Notes under the pieces: generated by a model | Databases searched by the model: none | Seen by the model: the letters and a program-made list of their open reading frames with translations, nothing else | Told to the model about the DNA's origin: nothing | Position numbers and translations under genes: made by a program | In this document: positions 8,512-17,499 of the stretch, one piece after another | Position numbering within the stretch: position 1 is the first letter of the stretch | Layout: every line of letters starts with the position of its first letter | DNA from: Gnetum montanum | Taxonomy: Eukaryota > Streptophyta > Gnetopsida > Gnetales > Gnetaceae | DNA: 24,057 bases | NCBI GenBank assembly: GCA_015680685.1 | Contig: MNCI01029116.1 | Coordinates: forward strand, 148,606 to 172,662 | Reading direction: 5' to 3'

Positions 8512-10570
8512 GGTGCAAAAGGAAGTGCAAGAGGTTGCTTATGTTAAACAAGAAGAAAAATGGCTAAGTGCTAAAATGCAAAAAATAAAGAAATAAAGAA
8601 ATAAAATAGCTAAGTATGCTACTACTCAGAAAATGATGAAGTGTAAAAATGTAGAAAAATGGGTAAGTATAAAAGATGCAAAAAATGACTAAGTTTGAAA
8701 CACAGAGAAAAATGACTAAGTGTAAATGTGCTAAAAAACAACTAACTCTGAGACTACACTTAGAGCCAACTACGCTCACTACATTGGAGCCAATTATGCT
8801 CTATTAGAAGACCCAGAATTTGGCTAAGTGTAACATTGGTGTTGTAAAGTGGGGTTCCAGGGGAATCGACAAGGGTGACCAATCTGCATTGGATGCAGAG
8901 AGCATGCAAGGCAATGACCAAAGGATGGCTGAAGAAGGAGATGATGAAGGCCCTCCTTCTAGTGCTAGAAAACTATAGTAATCAAAAACATTGGAGGTTG
9001 GAACAGCACTCCAAGAGGTCTATGGTCACATAGCCTTGACCCTACTTTTGCAGGTAGGATGTCCAAAATGGTCTTGTTGATCGAACTTGAACTTATGGAT
9101 GTTACAATGAAACAAGTGTTATGCGTTTGTAGGGCATTTTGTGATGTTCACGGTGCTCATAGGTGTGAGCATAGTAAAGGTTTCAAGCACAAAAACAAAG
9201 GTGCAAATGCACAACTACTTACTTAAACAGTGAGAAATGTGAATAGAATGCTAAAATGCCAAATAAAATGTGAAAAAATGCATAAAATGTGAGCAAGAGA
9301 GAGAATAGAACTACCCCAAATAGGGGGAGCATAGTCAACTGTAAAGGAAAGATGAGGAGGTATGTAGTGTACAAGCAAGCACAATAAGCAACATAGTCAC
9401 AATCTTAGGGTGTCTAGCTATGAAGAACTAACATCCGCCATGGAGTCTGAGCCTGCCAAGTTGCCTATCGTGGTGTCCTATGGACTGCAGTGGTGTACGG
9501 TGCATTGGGTGGTGTACAACGGTGCTATGGTGTCCCAAAGCTTTCCAAAATACTAAGTGTGCTCGGCTGTAAGGGTGCTCAAAATGCAAGTTTACTTGTT
9601 GATTACTTCAAAGTTCCAACCAAAATGCCAAAATGTCAATCCTTAAAATCTGAAGCACTAGGATATTTATAGGCCTAGGATTAGCATGAATCATGCATCA
9701 GGCACCACATGGCAGAGGGGTAGCTGAGACTACATTAGCCCCAACTATGCTCCCACTGAAGCAAAATGGTATTCTGCTAGTGTGTTCCGATGAACCCCAT
9801 GAGACTACCAAATTATGACTACACTACTAAGACTACATGTATGAAAACAGACTACAATGTACCGAAAAATAGTGCAAAATAGTGAAGACTACTCTCTGAG
9901 ATTATGCTACCCACACTCTTGAGTGGTGTCAAGCGTAGGTACAATGTGGGGGCAAATAGGGGGTGCAAAAGAAACCAAACTTGTTGATCTTGCTTGTTGA
10001 AGGAATGTTGGAGCTGAGATGTAGCCTAATGCTAAGTTTTGGAGGCTTCTATAGGCAGTTTCAGTAGACTACGCTAACTACACTCTAAAGCATAGCTCAA
10101 GGAGTTAGGCAAATTCTACAAAAAATGAAGTTTAGTGTGGACTATGCTGATTATGCTCTAGAGTGTAGTCCTAGCAAGGAGAGCATAGCCCAAACACTTA
10201 AAAAAATCTTCCAAAATTGATGTCCTCAGTGCTGACTACGCTAACTACACTTTAGTAGGGAGCATAGTGCTAGAAGTTAGAAATTTTGTCAAACTATTTC
10301 TTCCATCCCAACCAGGCTTAACGGCCTTTGGCTTGACACTTAGGAAAATTTGCAACACTAGTCATTCCAAGGCTAACAACATTGACTAGGCTCCAGAGCA
10401 TAGTCTCGATAGGGTGAGCATAGCTAGAACACTTAGAAAAATTTGTAGTTTGTATTAACACTTAGAAAGATTTTGCAACTCCAGACTATTAATGTCAACT
10501 ACGCTAACTATGCTCTAGAGCATAGTCTCAGCAATGGGAGCGTAGTCTCAACACTTAGACAAAATTTGCC
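8512..10570. other. Leader/LTR-like noncoding region upstream of gag
   Basis: About 2 kb upstream of the minus-strand gag start without a convincing gene. It holds A-rich tracts (8560-8730 and 9220-9300), a GTG-rich patch near 9470-9530 and many copies of GACTAC/GACTATGCT and AGCATAGTC words, densest at 9720-10530. I looked for a tRNA-complementary primer site on the minus strand and did not find a clear one, so LTR borders are not placed. Confidence 0.4.
10384..10526. repeat. Dyad stem-loops of the GACTATGCT family, including a perfect 20-bp palindrome
   Basis: GACTAGGCTC at 10384-10393 faces GAGCATAGTC at 10396-10405 with one mismatch. ACTATGCTCTAGAGCATAGT at 10507-10526 is a perfect palindrome. 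Looser relatives occur at 10067-10100, 10138-10170 and 10231-10275. Confidence 0.75.
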
Positions 10571-10779
10571 AAGTTTTAACACTTAGCCAAATCTTCAATT
10601 GAGACTCGAGAGCCCAAATTTGGTGGTGTTTTACGTTTCACCTTATTCTTTAGTTTTCCTGCTAACACTATTAACGAAATCAATTCACCATAATCACAAC
10701 CTAGCCAAGTGTAACCATTGCTGAGACAAGGTACCTCAAAGCTATATGTTACACATTTCACACTAATTTGTAATTTTGT

Positions 10780-11120
10780 TATGATTGCAATGGGAAGTGT
10801 GGACTGGACGTGGGACTATCTTCACCAAGGATGACATAGTAGCACCATGCGACAAGGACCATTCATGATCATTGGATATTCTCTCTCGCTCTTCAACTAC
10901 CAAAGGAGTTAGATGTCATTTTTGTCTAGGGTGTTCCATTTTATTATCATGAACACCCAATTTTGCAAAAGATTATATAGCCATACACTCAAGCACTTCA
11001 AATTTTTCTGTTCCATCTAAGTTAGTTTGTATGTCAATTAATAATCCCATACCTACCTGATATTTTGTAAGAAACTTATTTCTTCTTTTGTTCACTCGAG
11101 GACAAGTTTTCATTCAATCA
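10780..11120 (+). pseudogene. Possible 3' end of a gypsy polyprotein
   Basis: A short stretch near 10860-10970 reads SLALQLPKELDVIFV followed by a stop, recalling the C-terminal part of gypsy integrases that lies before the 3' LTR. CTCGAGGACAAG at 11095-11106 followed by a G-run is a familiar end of gypsy internal regions. The protein match is weak and rests on a few residues. Confidence 0.25.
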
Positions 11121-11128
11121 TGGGGGTA

Positions 11129-11620
11129 TGATAAGTCATGTTTTGACTAGCTTCGATATCATATATGTGATATCAGAGCCTCAATATCGGATATCTAATA
11201 TTGGACCCTAAGATGCGATGCCAAATATATGATATTGTGAGGTATGTGCTAACCTATAAATATAGCTCTTGGGCATAGGGTTTCCATATAGTTTTGTCAT
11301 AGCATAGCAAAGCTCTTGCATTTTGTATTTTCCAGAGTGAGAATATTTTCCAACGTACCCATAGCAAAAGTCATTGAGTGTACAAATCTTTATTTGAGCA
11401 CTGTTGTACCTGAGCATGGTAGTGTGTGTGGAAATAAAGTCGAGCTTTCTAATTAACCCTTGCAGCACCTTGGCTAGCTTAAATACTTTATTTATGCATT
11501 TAATGTTTCATGCAATTTCCTTGACTGCTTCCAAGTAATTAAGCTAAAGTTAGCTAATTAGATTCAATAGTAGTTAATTAATTAAGCACATAAGTGCGAC
11601 CGCTTCAAGCATACATATAA
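11129..11620 (+). mobile_element. Possible Ty3/gypsy LTR (plus orientation)
   Basis: It starts with TGATAAGTCATG directly after a polypurine-like ATGGGGGTA (11120-11128). A TATA box (TATAAATA) lies at 11255-11262 and AATAAA at 11433-11438, a normal U3-R spacing. The right border is taken just before TTGGTGACCCAACAATG (11624-11640), which has the look of a primer site, but I could not name the tRNA. Target duplications were not found. GATATC-rich dyads lie at 11155-11174. Confidence 0.4.
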
Positions 11621-11639
11621 CTCTTGGTGACCCAACAAT

Positions 11640-12060
11640 GTTATACTTGTTTAAGATGTTTATAGGAAGTGGGATCAGATACTTATGTTAGGATAGTTTG
11701 TTATTAATAAGCAATTAGATTAAGTTAAATTGATTATAAATTACATTTCAACTTGTTCTTAATTGTAGACAAATAAAATATAAAATAATAAAAAATTATG
11801 TGTATCAATTATATTTAACCATACAATTAAGCTCCACAAGTATAGTTGAGAAGACAACGATCATCACAATTAGATTTCATGTTCTGAAATTAGTGTACTT
11901 AAGAACTTAAGGTCTATGGAATTCGATCAAATTGCGCTTGAACATTGTGATTTATATGCTTGAGAGTGTAGGGGTACCTCGCCATTTATCATTCATTGAT
12001 TACTAATTTACTCTTAGTTGTTGATTGATAAGCACATATGGAGAAAAATGAGGATGAGGA
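11640..12060. other. AT-rich stretch without a gene
   Basis: No reading frame, repeat or RNA gene is recognised here. If the LTR reading just upstream is right, this would be leader sequence of that element. Confidence 0.4.
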
Positions 12061-12068
12061 GAACATAA

Positions 12069-12083
12069 GGGCTATAAAAGCCC
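12069..12083 (+). promoter_or_regulatory. TATA-like box in a small hairpin
   Basis: GGGCTATAAAAGCCC: TATAAAAG (12073-12080) sits between GGGCT and AGCCC. A purine-rich then pyrimidine-rich tract follows, as in LTR or plant promoter leaders. No gene is placed behind it with confidence. Confidence 0.35.
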
Positions 12084-12171
12084 AGACACATAGAGGAAAA
12101 TAATAATTATTATCATCAAGAGAGAAGAAAGCAAAGTCTCTTGGCTTCTCTCTTTTGCTTTCCATATCTTG

Positions 12172-12210
12172 CTCTTTCTTCCTTTCTTCCTTTCTTCCTT
12201 CCCTTCTCCT
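12172..12210. repeat. CTTT/TTCC microsatellite
   Basis: Pyrimidine-only tract of TTTC and TTCC units. It explains the low-complexity Phe/Pro/Leu-rich reading frame across 12141-12470, which I do not regard as a gene. Confidence 0.8.
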
Positions 12211-12702
12211 ATTCCATCCCACCATTTCCCAATCCCATATCCCTTTTTCCTTTCTATATTAGTGTTGTTATTGCTACATGCAACTCATTGCCTAGTGATT
12301 TGCTACTTAGATGCTTCTTGTTGTTGTTGCTATTAATCATTATTGGATGGTGTTGTTGTCTGCAAGCTATTGTTGTTGATACCATTATGTACTACTACCA
12401 TGGCTACTTGCAGCCATTAATAAATCAGCTAAGTTCTCTCTTTCCTCTACTTCATGTTATTTTCTTTTAAATATTATGGTCTTTCTAAATTATTTTATCT
12501 TTAATATTTTGGTTTAAAAATAATTTAATATTTTCAAATTTAGTGATTTTATTTAAATTATCAGCCACATTCCTCTTCCACCAAGACTATTCCCAAGCTA
12601 ATCGGGACCATAAGCAAGGTGCCCCATGTAATAACCTTATAGCCTTATAAAATTGAGCACTTTACAAGCATTTTGCATTAGTGTGCCTTTACGGCCCACA
12701 TT
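12211..12702. other. AT-rich stretch without a gene
   Basis: Contains TTG/TTGCTA runs and A/T-rich sequence. I see no gene, RNA or clear mobile-element border. Confidence 0.4.
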
Positions 12703-12810
12703 TTCGCATGTCTTTGTCACTGCAGCAATTTTGTAACTGCAGCAATATGTCTCATATTCGCATGTCTTTGTCACTGCAGCAATTTTGTAACTGCAGCAAT
12801 ATGTCTCATA
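12703..12810. repeat. Perfect 54-bp tandem duplication
   Basis: The 54-bp unit at 12703-12756 is repeated without a difference at 12757-12810. Inside each unit ACTGCAGCAAT-like words occur twice. The second copy runs into the flavodiiron homology, so the duplication probably happened inside the pseudogene. The length is a multiple of three. Confidence 0.85.
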
Positions 12811-13665
12811 CGTGCTCCCATTGTGCGATACACAGTGACTGAGCTTGTCCATGAGTATAAGGCATGGACTAGTCAAAAAGCACAACTGAGGATGTAATGA
12901 TAGCTATAATTTATGCGTCTGCTTATGGAAATACAGCAGCACTCGCGCAGGCAATTAGTCGTGGTATCTCGAAAGCAGGAGTTGGAGTTGAAACCTTAAA
13001 TTGTGAACAGAATACAAATGAGGAAATAAAAGGCTTGGTAAAACCCTGTAACGGTTTTGTTATTGGAAGTCCTACGCTAGGTGGTCATATGCCAACTCCA
13101 ATACAAAATGCTTTGGGATTAGTTCTCAATGACAATGAAGCAAGAGCCAAATCTTGTGCAGTATTTGGCGCATTTGGGTGAAGTGGGGAAGCTGAAGATG
13201 AAATGGAGCAGCGCCGCAAAGATGGAGATTTTTCATTTACTTTCCTATTAATTCGTTGCAAATCTAAGCCAACGAAAGTAACATGACAAGTATATGAAGA
13301 GAGTGGAACAGATATAGCTCAAATTGTAAAGAAATCAAAANAGAGTGGAACAGATATAGCTCAAATTGTAAAGAAATCAAAACTCAAAGAAAGAAGGGAT
13401 ACTTCTTAGTTTGTTGTTGCTTCAAACATGGAGCAGGAAGTTTGTAGAGTGGTTGATCTCTGTGTGTTGTATCAGCAAAGGATGGAAATTCTGAGAGTGC
13501 CATGTTTGCATCATGGGTCAGCCAAGCACATTTGTGTCACCAGGAATAATAGTGGCAGTCGCAAAAGAAAGAGCAGATGAAACTGATTTTTCTGGGCAGT
13601 AAGTTTGTGCTGAATGTTCTTGGTCAGGGTAGAAGTTCAACAATTATGAAACAACTTCAGAGTTG
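12740..13665 (+). pseudogene. Flavodiiron protein (FLV) pseudogene, 5'-truncated, intronless
   Basis: Flavodiiron proteins are chloroplast enzymes that pass electrons from photosystem I to oxygen. Here the end of the metallo-beta-lactamase-like part is seen at 12811-12885 (APIVRYTVTELVHEYKAWTSQ). After a one-base shift comes the flavodoxin domain (MIAIIYASAYGNTAALAQAI, then GFVIGSPTLGGHMPTP and NDNEARAKSCAVFGAFG), and then the start of the flavin reductase-like domain (SKFVLNVLGQGRSSTIMKQL near 13600-13665). The Trp after GAFG is TGA (13179-13181), and further stops lie at 13284 and 13407. More frameshifts occur after about 13470. The N-terminal diiron domain is missing. No intron interrupts about 300 codons, which suggests a retrocopy. 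I cannot say whether it is FLVA or FLVB type. Confidence 0.85.
13300..13382. repeat. 41-bp perfect direct repeat around a single N
   Basis: Positions 13300-13340 and 13342-13382 are identical and separated by the only N of the window (13341). The repeated segment encodes ESGTDIAQIVKKSK, which flavodiiron proteins carry once. This is the usual trace of two contigs joined with overlapping ends. Confidence 0.85.
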
Positions 13666-13887
13666 CAGTGTGGTAAGATGACAAAATAAAGTTTAAAATA
13701 GTTACGGGGTTGTGCACGTGGACGTCGATATAGAGAAACTTATGGAGTATCATTATCACTGGTTGCTGCTGTTGCGGATAAGTCTGATTTTTAATCACTG
13801 CTTGCCTTCAAATGCTCAATAACACAGGATCCATTCAATGTATTGTCAAATCGGTATTTTGTACTTGCAAATCTTTGTAATTGAACA

Positions 13888-14167
13888 AGAATTATGTAAT
13901 AGGCAGAGAGAGAGGCCTCTCATTCTCCTTGCGCTGCTGCACGAACCCCTCTAGTGAGCAGCAGCGTCTGAAACCACCGTAGTAACTGCTAGAGAAACTG
14001 TAACGGCAATCTCCACCTCCGCCATGGTGCTCACAACTATAACCGTAACTGTAACTTCCACTGTAGTGCTCTCCCGCTGTATCTACCATATCTTCCTCTG
14101 CCACCGCGTTTTCAGTAACCTCTACCGTACTGCTCTACTACCTCATCGTCCTCCTACTGGTCGTCCA
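13888..14167 (-). pseudogene. Gly/Tyr/Ser-rich protein fragment, RGG-like
   Basis: From ATG 14167-14165 the minus strand reads MDDQ, a stop, EDDEVVEQYGRGY, a stop, then KRGGRGRYGRYSGR. After a frameshift it continues as HYSGSYSYGYS, GGGG and SSSYYGGFRR. The composition resembles glycine/arginine-rich RNA-binding tails. It lies between the two enzyme pseudogenes on the opposite strand. Low complexity makes the call weak, and no folded domain is visible. Confidence 0.3.
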
Positions 14168-14237
14168 TTTTTTCTGCCAAAATTCTCGCAATAATTGATG
14201 ATTGATGATGAATTTACGAGGAGAAAAGAAAAAACGG

Positions 14238-15075
14238 ATCTGCTTTGGCAAAATTTTGGTCATGGTTAGAAGAGAATTTTTCATTAAAAGGACACCCTAA
14301 CGGAAATTGATATTGCTGGCAGGTTTGAATTTTGAGCCAGACAAGAAGGTTTTCTTAATGAAAGTTTTGAGACAATTAGTGGTTCAGGACCAAATGGTGC
14401 AGTCATTCATTATAGAGCAGAGCCAGAAACCTGCCGCATTGTGGATGACAAAAGCCTATTTTTGCTGCAGTGGTGGCCAATATATAGTAGATGGAGCAAC
14501 TGATATTCAAGAATGGTACACTTTGGAGAACCAACATCACAGGAAAAGGAGCTTTTCACAAGAGTTTTAAAAGGGCACATAGCACTTGATCAAGATGTAT
14601 TTCCTGAAAATATTTCTGGATTTGTGCTTGACATCTTAGCAGGCTCATCACTTTGGCAAGTTGGGCTGGATTATTGCCATGGTAGAAGTGTTTTGAATGT
14701 TCATAAAGGATCTCAAAGCATCAGTTTTTGTTTCGACAATAAAACTGGTTTGCAGAAGGGTATGGTAGTTAGCAATAAACCAGGATACTATGAAGACGGA
14801 TCCTTTGACATTCGTATTGAGAATCTTCTAGTAATTCAAGGACTTGGAACTCCAAACTGATTTGGTGGCGTTTAATTTCTTAGTTTTGAAAAGCTTACTT
14901 TCTTATTCAGATCACATTGCTTGACCTATCTTTGATGTCAACGAAGGAACTAATGTGGCTAAATCAATATCACTCAGATGTTTGGAAAAAGACATCAACT
15001 TTGGTAAATGGAAATGCTCGTGACCGGCTATGGAGACATACATAGCCTGTTGTTAATTCTCAATTTAGTGCCTGA
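14238..15075 (+). pseudogene. Aminopeptidase P (Xaa-Pro aminopeptidase) pseudogene, intronless
   Basis: The functional enzyme removes an N-terminal residue in front of proline and belongs to the pita-bread metallopeptidases; the wording here is closest to the plant organellar type (from memory). The matching order is GSALAKFWSWLEEN (14238-14282), LTEIDIAGRFEF, ESFETISGSGPNGAVIHYRA, SGGQY, VHFGEPTSQEKELFTRVLKG, GFVLDILAGSSLWQVGLDY, GLQKGMVVSN, PGYYEDGSFDIRIENLLV and STKELMWLNQYHSDVWKK. TAG is at 15043-15045, with a likely original stop at 15073-15075. Lesions include frameshifts near 14284, 14467, 14510 and 14905 and stops at 14333 and 14858. The metal-binding Asp of DSGG is gone, the GHG ligand region after CHG is deleted (8 codons reduced to 3), and the Glu of NEPGYYE is Lys. 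Absence of introns over about 270 codons suggests a retrocopy. Confidence 0.88.
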
Positions 15076-15079
15076 CAAA

Positions 15080-15700
15080 CCTTCTCAAATAGTCAGAGTT
15101 ATGGAAAGAAAGGGATCTAACTTGTAAACTACATAAATAGATATTTAAATATTATATGGTGCAGATATTTATTTGATGACTAAAGTGGTTAACATCATAC
15201 CTAGATTATGCTAAAGAGAAGAAGTACCAACAATTAATAGTTTTTTTAAAAAAAATTTGAAAGGTGAAAGAAATCCAAATTAATGGCAAGAGTTTTATTC
15301 TTATGCCATATATATGTAATCAACCTTAGGATTGGCCATTCTATATTTGTATTCAAGTGACCTAGAATTGAAGAAGGCACCTAGAATTGAAGCTACTTTT
15401 TAAAGCTTATTTATTGGGAGTCTCACCACCATGCTTGACCATCTTTAGCATAAATTATGTCCACCCCATAGAAGGATCTATGATTGCCATTGATGTGTCA
15501 ACAAATGATGAGCTTGTGTTAAGGATAAAGTCTTTAAAACATCAATGAAAGCAAAATAAAAAGATTTATCAGTTAGTTATTTAACATTTTATATGAATAG
15601 GACACTTGGCAACTATAGCTTTTTAATTTCTATGGTACTTAGAATTAATTCCCATAGTGGTTGTAACTAACCTTAATTTTTCATGTTTGTAACTACCAAG
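15080..15700. other. No gene recognised
   Basis: AT-rich sequence. A 13-bp direct repeat CCTAGAATTGAAG lies at 15361-15373 and 15380-15392. Nothing else stands out. Confidence 0.5.
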
Positions 15701-15707
15701 AAGCCGC

Positions 15708-15716
15708 TATAAAAAG
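15708..15716 (+). promoter_or_regulatory. TATA-like box
   Basis: TATAAAAAG, followed about 20-60 bp on by a GA-rich tract (GGGGAGAGAGAGGG). It may belong to an LTR or a lost gene; no transcript unit can be placed behind it. Confidence 0.25.
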
Positions 15717-15899
15717 AGCTTAAGGGTAAATGAGGTGGGGAGAGAGAGGGAGTGGAGGGTATAAGAATGGTTTTCTAATTGCATCATCAATTCAGCTACT
15801 TTCTTTGAATCCTGTGAGTTATTCTTCTTCTTGTTTTGTCTTAGTTTCTTAGCTAGTAGTTTAGATAGTACTATGCCTGCATTTAATTTTAGAAGTTTC

Positions 15900-16345
15900 T
15901 GATTACTCTTAGAGCTCTATTTTCTTGCAATTCTAGACTTCTATTAGTTAGCCATGTAAGAGCTTATATTTTCCTTTGAAAAGCAACTTGAGTAATTTAA
16001 TAGTAATGTCTTTATGAAATTTCTTGCTTGAGTCTAGTAGGTCTCGAAAATATTTAATATTTTGAGCTAACTTGAAACAACTTCAATTTTAAAGTTTTTC
16101 CTTCATGTTTAATCTTGAAATTATTATACCTTTTGTGATAGCCCTATTATTGCAATTCTTGACAATTATTAATTAGCCATAGAATAGCTTGTATTTTGTC
16201 TTTTATGAAGCATTTTGGTAGGTTAATAGGAGTGTCTTTTATGAAATTGCTTATTAAGCTCAAAGGGTTAGGACAATTTGTAATACTTTAGGTTGAATTG
16301 GAATAGCTTTATTTCAAAGTGTTTCCTCATGTTCATTTTATCTCG
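15900..16345. repeat. Diverged tandem duplication, about 225-bp period
   Basis: About 15900-16117 and 16125-16345 align in order: TTGCAATTCT (15925 and 16150), ATTAGTTAGCCAT/ATTAATTAGCCAT, TATGAAAT, and a TTTCCTTCATGTT/TTTCCTCATGTT end. The copies differ at many positions and by small indels. No coding sense is visible. Confidence 0.65.
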
Positions 16346-16349
16346 CTTA

Positions 16350-17480
16350 AATGTTTGAGATTCCACACAAATCTACTTTCTTTTTTCTTCTTTTTTAAAA
16401 GTCATTGAATCTTGCTCTATTTCTAATTTTCTTATGTATCTTTCTCTTTGAGGAAAACTAGAAGTAGATTTCTACAAAATTGTGCTTAAGCATTTTGGTG
16501 AAATTTTATTTGCTTTAAGCAATGTATTGTAGGGACTGTATAGACTAAGTGACTTGACAAAATATGAGCTTTTAATGAATCACAATATTCGACAAGGTTA
16601 TGTGGATTTATAATTAATAGCCAGTTATAGTTTAATTTACAAACCCAACCATTTCAACAATCATAATAGAAAATACACATTTATGCTTAGTTTTCTCTAT
16701 TACCATTGAGTTTATTTGGAGGCATTTTAACCTTGGTGTTTCTAGAGACCAATAAACACCTAAATTCAAATTTGAAGGAACACCTTCATTTCCCATGATT
16801 CTAGTCACATGACGCAAAGAAAAACATTGGTGGTCCCAAATAGTTGCCAACATATAGGTTTTGCAACAAAATGATAGAGGTTTTCTAGTGTCCAAAGCAT
16901 TAACAAAGGCCCATCAACACAGCTAAGACTTCCTAAGATACATCCAAAGAGGCCAAGAGGTGAAGGTAGCCAAACTAGGATACTAAGGAGGATGCATTAG
17001 CACACCTATACTAACACAATGGGTGCGATGGCATAGGGAAGTCAACCTATCCCTACCTCTAATGCTTTCTTTTCATTTTCTTAGATAAAAGTGACAATGC
17101 TTGAGAACATGTTGGAACCTTCTAAGAGTCTCCAAACAAAGCAAAAAACTTCTTGAGAAGCCTAAAATATGCTCCAAATATACAAGTATGAACTAGAAGG
17201 CAAGGATGAAAACTTGGTAGATAGAAACCTCAACCATACATGTGAAAACCATAAACCCAAGGTACATGACATAGATCCCAAATCCATGAATTACAATTAA
17301 CTAAAAAAATACCACTTGATGACTCATCATACCCTTAGGAGTAAGTAAAGCTAATCTCATAACTTTATAACCCAAAACAATACTAGAACTATTCATGTCA
17401 CATGATGAATGCATAGCATTATACTAAACAATTGTATAGATCATGACTATATTATAATAGAATATAATCCATCTCATCAA
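16350..17480. other. No gene recognised
   Basis: AT-rich, with only short chance reading frames. It may be the downstream part of the element that carries the minus-strand pseudogene at 17.5-20.2 kb. Confidence 0.4.
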
Positions 17481-17499
17481 GAATTGCTAGGTGGTGGTG

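Noticed and set aside
9720-10530. CRISPR-like or tRNA-like reading of the repeated dyads
   Set aside because: Spacing and unit length are irregular, there are no conserved spacers, and no cloverleaf can be drawn. The setting is a plant retroelement.
12141-12470. Open plus-strand frame of 109 codons starting with a Phe/Pro-rich stretch
   Set aside because: Its first half is the translation of a pyrimidine microsatellite and no domain follows. A leader sequence is more likely.
13690-13800. Short frame reading ARGRRYRETYGVSLSL near 13715-13795 as the end of the flavodiiron copy
   Set aside because: It does not resemble the C-terminal end of flavin reductase-like domains. I stop the pseudogene near 13665.
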